A DNA stretch of 6,844 bases, taken from contig CAYFUN010000042.1 of assembly GCA_964346535.1 (NCBI GenBank), positions 1 to 6,844 of the forward strand, written 5' to 3'. Made by a program: the position numbers and the translations under genes. Position 1 is the first letter of the stretch; every line of letters begins with the position of its first letter. A model generated the notes under the pieces. It made no database searches. It was not told the DNA's origin and was given only the letters and a program-made list of their open reading frames with translations. Positions 1 through 4,538 of this stretch are shown here, one piece after another. The stretch is from Neofamilia sp964346535 (GTDB taxonomy: Bacteria > Bacillota > Clostridia > Tissierellales > Peptoniphilaceae).

Positions 1-570
1 CTAGCCGATATAAAAGGCAAGACCTTTGCCCCAGGAATAGCAGGATCAACAACAGAAGAAGAAGCATCAGTTCATTTACAAAAGGCAGGCCTTACTTATC
101 CAGACGACATTAAGGTCCAATACGTAGATTTTACTGAGGCCATTGACCTAATGAGAAACAAGCAAACTGATGGAGCCTGGATTATGGCAGGAGCACCAAC
201 TTCTGCAGTAACTGAAATGCTAAAGACAACTGACAGCAAGATTTTAGAAATTCCAAATGACTTTATAGAAGAGTTAAAAAAAGACTATCCTTGGTACTCA
301 TCTTATACACTAAAGGCAGGAGTCTATGAAGAACTAGAAGAAGACATAAACACCTCAGCTATAAAAATGGTTATGTTTACAGATGAGGACATGGACGAAG
401 AAACTATTTATCAGCTGACAAAAACTTTTTGGGAAAACATTGATAGCTTAAAAGAAAATCACAGTTTTTTAAAGGATTTAACTCTTGAAAATTCTTTAGA
501 AGACATAGCAGACCTGCCACTTCACGACGGAGCTGCCAGATACTATAAAGAACAAGGACTTATAAAATAG
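1..570 (+). CDS. TAXI family TRAP transporter solute-binding receptor, C-terminal part (5' truncated by window)
   Basis: The reading frame is open from base 1 to a TAG stop at 568-570, giving 189 residues of the C-terminal part of a periplasmic-type binding protein. In Gram-positives such receptors are usually exported lipoproteins that deliver a substrate to a TRAP membrane permease. What is seen: an opening segment LADIKGKTFAPGIAGST, typical of the TAXI 'DLkGkrv..G..GSg' hinge strand, then a region ending in DGAWIMAGAP (window residues 54-63), and a C-terminal PLHDGAARYYKEQGL that matches the closing 'P.HpGA.ryy.E.G' signature of TAXI receptors. Family members are about 320-350 residues, so roughly 130-160 residues, including the signal peptide, lie upstream. 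The internal ATG at 151 is not the start because coding similarity begins before it. The substrate cannot be told; TAXI receptors are often linked to glutamate or other carboxylates. The fused TRAP permease gene is not in the window. The family call is firm and the ligand unknown. Confidence 0.85.
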   Translation, partial: LADIKGKTFAPGIAGSTTEEEASVHLQKAGLTYPDDIKVQYVDFTEAIDLMRNKQTDGAWIMAGAPTSAVTEMLKTTDSKILEIPNDFIEELKKDYPWYSSYTLKAGVYEELEEDINTSAIKMVMFTDEDMDEETIYQLTKTFWENIDSLKENHSFLKDLTLENSLEDIADLPLHDGAARYYKEQGLIK

Positions 571-575
571 GAGGG
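569..575 (+). promoter_or_regulatory. Ribosome binding site of rho, overlapping the upstream stop codon
   Basis: AGGAGGG overlaps the TAG stop of the TAXI receptor gene and lies 3 nt before the ATG at 579. The spacing is on the short side (4 nt if the core is taken as GGAGG). The tight junction means ribosomes finishing the receptor gene end on the rho initiation site, which suggests translational coupling. Confidence 0.7.
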
Positions 576-578
576 ACC

Positions 579-2285
579 ATGGACCAAGAAAAGAAACCAC
601 TAAATGTTCTAAGTGAAAAATCCATCCAAGACCTGAGACAAATTGCCCAGTCTCTAGGTTTAGATGTAAAAGAAAAAATGACCAAGTCAGACTTAATAGA
701 TTTAATTTCTACAAAAAATTTAAATGCAGATATTAAGGGAACTGAAGCAGGAGTTTTTGAAGGAGTAAACCTAGACTCTTTAAAATTAGTTGACCTTAGG
801 GAAGTAGCAGAGAAATTGGGCATTGACGCTCCTTATAAGTATAGAAAAAAAGAACTGAGAGAAGAAATTGATAAGGCCCTGCAAGAGCAAATAAAACTTG
901 AAAATTTATCTTTAGTAGAATTAAGAGACTTAGCTAAAGAAAAAAATATTGAAGACTATTACAAGTACAAAAAGCCAGACCTCCTTCGCCTAATAAAAAG
1001 CAAGCAAGGACAAGATGATGATCCAGTTGAAGAAGCTGAAGATGATCATGAATATGAAGACGAAGAAGACCAAGTAGAAATTCTAGGACCAAGGCCAAGT
1101 ATAAATTCAGACATTGACACTGAAGACCTTTCAGACAACGCCACAGACTTGTTAGAGTCCATGGACGACTTTAATTACGTATCAGGAATTTTAGAAGTTT
1201 TAGTTGACGGTTATGGATTTTTAAGAAGAGACAACTACCTAAGCTCTGATGGCGATGTCTATGTATCTCCGTCTCAAATTAGAAAGTTTAGACTAAAAAC
1301 TGGAGACAAGGTTGTAGGAGTTACTAAGCCACCATCAAATTCAGAAAAGTTTAATGCAATAATTTATATCAAGTCAGTAAACGACAGGGACCCAAAATAT
1401 ATTTCTAGAAGGCCGTCATTTGATGAGTTGACACCAATTTATCCAAAGGAAAGATTGACTTTAGAAGCAGGGAAAAATCCACTGGCACTGAGAATGTTAG
1501 ACCTACTCTCACCAATAGGCAAGGGCCAAAGGGGCTTAATAGTTTCTCAACCTAAGTCTGGAAAGACAACTCTTTTAAAAATGATTGCCAAATCCATAGA
1601 AGAAAAATATCCAGACAGCCATTTAATTGTCTTACTAATAGATGAAAGACCAGAAGAAGTTACGGACATGCAAAGGTCAGTAGCAGGTGAAGTTGTCTAT
1701 TCAACCTTTGACGAACAGGCTAAAAACCACATAAAGGTTGCAGAAATGGTAATTGAAAGGGCAAAAAGATTGGTAGAAAGCAAGGAAGATGTTATAATCT
1801 TATTAGACTCAATAACTCGTCTAGCCAGGGCCTATAACCTTGTGACTCCACCATCTGGCAAAACCCTATCTGGAGGACTAGACCCACTTTCTCTTTATAA
1901 GCCAAAGAAATTCTTTGGAGCAGCTAGAAATATTGAAGAAGGCGGATCGCTTACGATTTTAGCAACTGCCCTAGTAGAGACAGGGTCTAGGATGGATGAT
2001 ATAATATACGAAGAGTTTAAGGGAACAGGCAATATGGAAGTCCATTTAGACAGAAAACTTTCTGAAAAGAGAATTTTCCCAGCAATTGATATTTATAAGT
2101 CTGGAACTAGAAAAGAAGAGTTATTATTAAATGAAGATGAATACAAACTGGCAACATCTATAAGAAGGATTATGGGAGAACTTTCTACTGCAGATGTTAC
2201 AGAAAGTATTTTAAAACTTATGGACGAAACTGCCAGCAACAATGAGTTTATAGCTATGGCAGAAAAGAATAATATTTTTATTTAA
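579..2285 (+). CDS. rho: Transcription termination factor Rho with extended N-terminus
   Basis: Encodes a 568-residue Rho, the hexameric RNA-dependent ATPase and RNA-DNA translocase that ends untranslated transcription. E. coli Rho has 419 residues; the extra length is N-terminal. Domains seen: three SAP/Rho_N-like helical modules at about 11-46, 65-101 and 107-143; an acidic low-complexity linker at about 145-165; the cold-shock-like primary RNA-binding domain at about 200-275 with RNP1-like GYGFLR (211-216) and VYVSPSQIRKF; then the RecA-type motor. Motor motifs are intact: Walker A QPKSGKT (K329, T330), catalytic glutamate in LLIDERPEE (E356), Walker B VIILLD (D410), Q-loop LARAYN with SGKTLSGG, R-loop EEFKGTGNM (K481), SGTRKEELL, and an arginine-finger candidate at R529. 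Residues matching the E. coli bicyclomycin pocket (R357, D410, S411, R414) are present, so sensitivity is plausible but inferred. It starts 8 nt after the TAXI receptor gene and precedes gltX by 28 nt, probably on one transcript. Confidence 0.98.
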   Translation: MDQEKKPLNVLSEKSIQDLRQIAQSLGLDVKEKMTKSDLIDLISTKNLNADIKGTEAGVFEGVNLDSLKLVDLREVAEKLGIDAPYKYRKKELREEIDKALQEQIKLENLSLVELRDLAKEKNIEDYYKYKKPDLLRLIKSKQGQDDDPVEEAEDDHEYEDEEDQVEILGPRPSINSDIDTEDLSDNATDLLESMDDFNYVSGILEVLVDGYGFLRRDNYLSSDGDVYVSPSQIRKFRLKTGDKVVGVTKPPSNSEKFNAIIYIKSVNDRDPKYISRRPSFDELTPIYPKERLTLEAGKNPLALRMLDLLSPIGKGQRGLIVSQPKSGKTTLLKMIAKSIEEKYPDSHLIVLLIDERPEEVTDMQRSVAGEVVYSTFDEQAKNHIKVAEMVIERAKRLVESKEDVIILLDSITRLARAYNLVTPPSGKTLSGGLDPLSLYKPKKFFGAARNIEEGGSLTILATALVETGSRMDDIIYEEFKGTGNMEVHLDRKLSEKRIFPAIDIYKSGTRKEELLLNEDEYKLATSIRRIMGELSTADVTESILKLMDETASNNEFIAMAEKNNIFI

Positions 2286-2300
2286 GTAGATGAAGAAATT

Positions 2301-2306
2301 AGGAGG
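2301..2306 (+). promoter_or_regulatory. Ribosome binding site that fixes the gltX start
   Basis: A perfect AGGAGG lies 7 nt upstream of the ATG at 2314. An earlier in-frame ATG at 2290 would place this site inside the coding region and add eight residues (MKKLGGNK) that are simply its translation, so 2314 is the better start. Confidence 0.85.
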
Positions 2307-2313
2307 AAACAAA

Positions 2314-3783
2314 ATGGAAAATGTAAGAGTGAGATTTGCACCTAGTCCAACAGGCTATTTGCACATTGGAGGCCTTAGGACAGCCCTATATAATTATTTA
2401 TTTGCAAAAAAACATGGCGGTCAGTTTATCCTTAGAATTGAAGACACAGACCAAACAAGGTTTGTAGAAGGAGCCATAGAAAATTTAATTAATTCCCTTC
2501 ACTGGGCAGGCATTGACTATGACGAAGGAGTTATAGTTGATGATAAGGGCCATGTCAGCCAAAAAGGAGACCGTGGTCCATACATCCAATCTCAAAGACT
2601 TGATATATATAAAAAATATGTAGATGAGCTTATTGAAAAAGGCTATGCTTATTATTGTTTCTGCAACAAGGAAAGACTAGATGACCTTAGAGAAATGCAA
2701 AGGGCAGAAGGAAAAATTCCAAAATACGACGGCCTATGCAGGGGAGTTAGTCTTGAAGATGCAAAAAAGAGAATAGCAGCTGGCGAAGAATATGTAGTTA
2801 GACTAAAAATGCCTAAGAACAAAAATCTAGAATTTGATGACCTAGTAAGAGGCCACATATCTATAAATTCTGATGACGTTGATGACCAAGTTCTACTAAA
2901 GTCAGATGGCTATCCAACTTACCATCTAGCAGTAGTTGTAGATGACCACCTAATGGGAATTACCCACATTGTTCGTGGAGAAGAATGGATTTCATCAACT
3001 CCAAAACACGTCTACCTATACGAAGCCTTTGGTTGGGAAAAGCCAACTTTCGTTCATCTTCCAACAGTTTTAAATGACCAAAGAAAGAAACTTTCAAAAA
3101 GAGAAGGAGATGTATCAGTAGAAGACTTTAAAAAATCAGGCTACCTTCCACAAGGTCTAGTAAACTATTTGGCCTTAGTTGGTTGGTCACCTGCAGACAA
3201 CAGAGAAATCTTTAGCCTCAAGGAAATGGAAGAAGCCTTTGACTTTGATAGAGTTTCAAATGCAGGCGGAATTTTTGACAGGCACAAACTAGATTGGGTT
3301 AACGCCCACTATATGAAGGAATTATCTGGAGATGAAATTTACGACCTAGCCAAGCCATATATTTTAGAAGCAGGTCTAATGGACGAAGACTATTACAAAA
3401 ACCACAAGGACTGGATAATTTTCTTATTACAAACTATTCAAGACTCAGTTGCAAACCTAAAAGAAATTCCAGGGGCTATTAGCTTTGCCTTTGAAGATGC
3501 ACCAGACCTTGGCCAAGAAGAAAAAGAAATTCTTCAGGGAGAAACAGTTCCACAGCTTCTTCAAGCCCTAGAAGACAAGGTATCATCAATTGAAGATTTT
3601 ACTTTTGAAGAAGCCAAGGGCCTAATGAAAGCCATTCAAAAAGAAACTGGCATTAAGGGCAAAAACTTATTTATGCCAACGAGAATAGTTTTAACAGGAG
3701 TCCAACACGGACCAGAACTTGCAAATATTTTATATCTCTTTGGTAAGGACAAAATTTTACAAAGAATTGCCAGATTCAAATAA
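2314..3783 (+). CDS. gltX: Glutamyl-tRNA synthetase (class I)
   Basis: Encodes a 489-residue GluRS that charges glutamate onto tRNA(Glu) in the cytoplasm. The length matches the bacterial family (about 470-500). Seen: an N-terminal Rossmann catalytic domain with FAPSPTGYLHIGG, where the HIGH-type motif is H17-G20; RIEDTD at 41-46; a zinc-binding insertion with C115, C117, Y138 and C142 in the CxC...YxxxC pattern known from E. coli GluRS; VRGEEW at 220-225; the KMSKS-type loop as KLSKR at 259-263; and a helical C-terminal anticodon-binding region ending in an LFGKDKIL segment. The start at 2314 is set by the AGGAGG site; 2290 is also open in frame but less likely. In many Firmicutes lacking GlnRS this enzyme also forms Glu-tRNA(Gln) for GatCAB amidation; whether this one is non-discriminating cannot be decided here. 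It follows rho in the same apparent operon, and no T-box leader fits in the 28-nt gap. Confidence 0.98.
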   Translation: MENVRVRFAPSPTGYLHIGGLRTALYNYLFAKKHGGQFILRIEDTDQTRFVEGAIENLINSLHWAGIDYDEGVIVDDKGHVSQKGDRGPYIQSQRLDIYKKYVDELIEKGYAYYCFCNKERLDDLREMQRAEGKIPKYDGLCRGVSLEDAKKRIAAGEEYVVRLKMPKNKNLEFDDLVRGHISINSDDVDDQVLLKSDGYPTYHLAVVVDDHLMGITHIVRGEEWISSTPKHVYLYEAFGWEKPTFVHLPTVLNDQRKKLSKREGDVSVEDFKKSGYLPQGLVNYLALVGWSPADNREIFSLKEMEEAFDFDRVSNAGGIFDRHKLDWVNAHYMKELSGDEIYDLAKPYILEAGLMDEDYYKNHKDWIIFLLQTIQDSVANLKEIPGAISFAFEDAPDLGQEEKEILQGETVPQLLQALEDKVSSIEDFTFEEAKGLMKAIQKETGIKGKNLFMPTRIVLTGVQHGPELANILYLFGKDKILQRIARFK

Positions 3784-3831
3784 CTGGTAGGCTAAAATTT
3801 AGCTAAAATGGTACTTTATTATAGACCAAAA

Positions 3832-3837
3832 TATGAT
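3832..3837 (+). promoter_or_regulatory. Possible -10 element upstream of the S-component gene
   Basis: TATGAT matches the sigma-A -10 consensus at five of six positions. The best upstream partner is poor (ATGGTA at 3808-3813, 18-nt spacer, three of six to TTGACA), and there is no extended TGn. If used, transcription would begin near 3844, inside the left arm of the hairpin at 3838-3869. AT-rich sequence gives such matches by chance. Confidence 0.3.
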
Positions 3838-3869
3838 ATCCTCTTTATAGATATAAGGAGGATTTTTTT
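3838..3869 (+). promoter_or_regulatory. Terminator-like hairpin with U-tract that sequesters the S-component ribosome binding site
   Basis: Bases 3838-3848 pair with 3853-3863 in an 11-bp stem (one T-G wobble at 3844/3857) around a 4-nt loop, and T's continue through 3869. This has the form of an intrinsic terminator for the rho-gltX transcript. The 3' arm also contains the perfect AGGAGG (3856-3861) that sits 8 nt before the ATG at 3870, so when folded in RNA it would both favour termination and hide the ribosome binding site. Pairing is read directly from the sequence; function is inferred. A dedicated terminator would not normally end exactly on the next start codon, so a regulatory role is plausible. 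Confidence 0.65.
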
Positions 3870-4376
3870 ATGAGAGAAAGTACAAGTAAACTAACAACAC
3901 AAAAAATTGCCATTTACGGAATGATGATGGCTTTAACTACAGTTGCAACCATGGTAATATCTATTCCATCAATAGCAACTAAGGGATACATTAACCTAGG
4001 AGACGCTCTTGTTATTTTATCTGCTTTAGTTTTAGGACCAGCTGGTGGTTTTATAGTAGGAGGACTTGGATCAGCTCTTGCAGATATACTTTTAAGCTAT
4101 GCTTATTATGCACCATTTACATTTGTTATAAAGGGCTGTGAAGGACTAATAGTTGCCTTATTATTTAGACAAGTCTTTAAAAGAAAAATGCCTCTCGCTC
4201 CAGCAGCTGTAGGTGGAATTTTTATGGCCCTAGGATATTTTCTTGTAGAAATATTTATGTACGATTTTCCAGCAGCTGTTGCTTCACTTCCTGGAAATAT
4301 TTTTCAAGGTTTAGTTGGAGCAGGACTGGCTACAATTTTGTACAAGGCCCTAGGAGAAAAAATATTTAACAAATAA
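3870..4376 (+). CDS. ECF transporter S component (substrate-binding membrane subunit)
   Basis: Encodes a 168-residue, very hydrophobic protein with the size and about six membrane segments (approximately 12-31, 44-56, 57-77, 82-100, 108-130, 143-163) of S components of energy-coupling factor transporters. S components bind a vitamin or related micronutrient in the membrane and dock on a shared EcfA-EcfA'-EcfT module, which is not encoded nearby, as in group II ECF systems. Seen: TM1 AIYGMMMALTTVA with a small-residue GxxxA spacing reminiscent of the EcfT-contacting AxxxA motif, then GYINLGDALVILSALVLGP, GSALADI and YAPFTFVIKGCEGL, typical of the HmpT/pyridoxine/riboflavin-like S-component group. 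Substrate is unresolved: HMP, pyridoxine and riboflavin transporters all occur among relatives, and no TPP or FMN riboswitch is visible. The ATG at 3870 has AGGAGG at 3856-3861, buried in the upstream hairpin. It is followed by a strong terminator, so it is the last gene of its unit. Confidence 0.85.
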   Translation: MRESTSKLTTQKIAIYGMMMALTTVATMVISIPSIATKGYINLGDALVILSALVLGPAGGFIVGGLGSALADILLSYAYYAPFTFVIKGCEGLIVALLFRQVFKRKMPLAPAAVGGIFMALGYFLVEIFMYDFPAAVASLPGNIFQGLVGAGLATILYKALGEKIFNK

Positions 4377-4404
4377 ATTTTTTAACAATATAGGACTTAT
4401 AAGG

Positions 4405-4443
4405 GTTACGCAGAAAGCAAAAAAATTTTGCGTAACTTTTTTT
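4405..4443 (+). terminator. Intrinsic terminator after the S-component gene
   Basis: GTTACGCA (4405-4412) pairs perfectly with TGCGTAAC (4429-4436). The stem can extend inward through GAA/TTT (one wobble), leaving an A-rich loop, and seven T's follow (4437-4443). It lies 28 nt after the stop codon and separates the S-component gene from the nrdJ promoter. Confidence 0.9.
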
Positions 4444-4453
4444 ATTTTTGCTG

Positions 4454-4482
4454 TTGTACTTTTGAGCCCCCTATGATATAGT
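4454..4482 (+). promoter_or_regulatory. Probable sigma-A promoter of nrdJ
   Basis: TTGTAC (4454-4459) and TATAGT (4477-4482) are separated by exactly 17 nt; the -10 matches consensus at five of six positions and the -35 at three of six. Transcription would start near 4489, about 50 nt before the GTG start. It sits just after the upstream terminator, and both putative NrdR boxes overlap or follow it. Confidence 0.6.
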
Positions 4483-4493
4483 ATGTATTGCGA
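4478..4493 (+). promoter_or_regulatory. Putative NrdR box 1 (weaker)
   Basis: ATAGTATGTATTGCGA matches 11 of 16 positions of the NrdR-box consensus acaCwAtATaTwGtgt as I recall it. It overlaps the -10 element and the predicted start site, and begins 33 bp upstream of box 2, close to the roughly three-helical-turn spacing of tandem NrdR boxes. On its own the match would be weak in AT-rich DNA; the spacing is what supports it. Confidence 0.5.
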
Positions 4494-4510
4494 AAATAAA
4501 TGTGTTTAGC

Positions 4511-4526
4511 ATACAATATATAGTGG
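4511..4526 (+). promoter_or_regulatory. Putative NrdR box 2 (strong)
   Basis: ATACAATATATAGTGG matches 14 of 16 positions of the same NrdR-box consensus, missing only positions 2 and 16. It lies immediately upstream of a ribonucleotide reductase gene and its last two bases overlap the ribosome binding site. NrdR is the ATP/dATP-sensing, ATP-cone-containing repressor of ribonucleotide reductase genes, so this placement is what the known regulon predicts. Confidence 0.75.
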
Positions 4527-4530
4527 AGGT
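4525..4530 (+). promoter_or_regulatory. Ribosome binding site that fixes a GTG start for nrdJ
   Basis: GGAGGT lies 8 nt upstream of the GTG at 4539. The in-frame TTG at 4530 directly touches this site with no spacer and cannot be served by it, so GTG is preferred. Confidence 0.8.
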
Positions 4531-4538
4531 TGGATAAA

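Noticed and set aside
151..153. ATG at 151 as a gene start
   Set aside because: The same frame is open to base 1 and already encodes TAXI-receptor sequence upstream, so this is an internal methionine.
560..823. Open frame on the minus strand opposite the junction of the receptor gene and rho
   Set aside because: It lies antisense to clear Rho coding sequence, has no ribosome binding site I can see and no recognisable protein features.
2286..2313. T-box leader for gltX
   Set aside because: Only 28 nt separate rho from gltX and no T-box sequence is present.
2652..2858. Open frame on the minus strand opposite gltX
   Set aside because: It is fully antisense to conserved GluRS residues, including the zinc-binding insertion; a compositional shadow.
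3784..3869. TPP, FMN or preQ1 riboswitch controlling the S-component gene
   Set aside because: The region is too short for TPP or FMN aptamers, and I could not fit the preQ1 stem, loop and A-rich tail pattern.
4396..4403. CTTATAAG palindrome after the S-component stop
   Set aside because: Eight symmetric bases in AT-rich DNA are expected by chance and lie between a stop codon and a terminator.
4469..4484. Alternative upstream NrdR box overlapping the -10
   Set aside because: It matches the consensus at 10 of 16 positions and lies 42 bp from box 2; the candidate at 4478 has a better match and more typical spacing.
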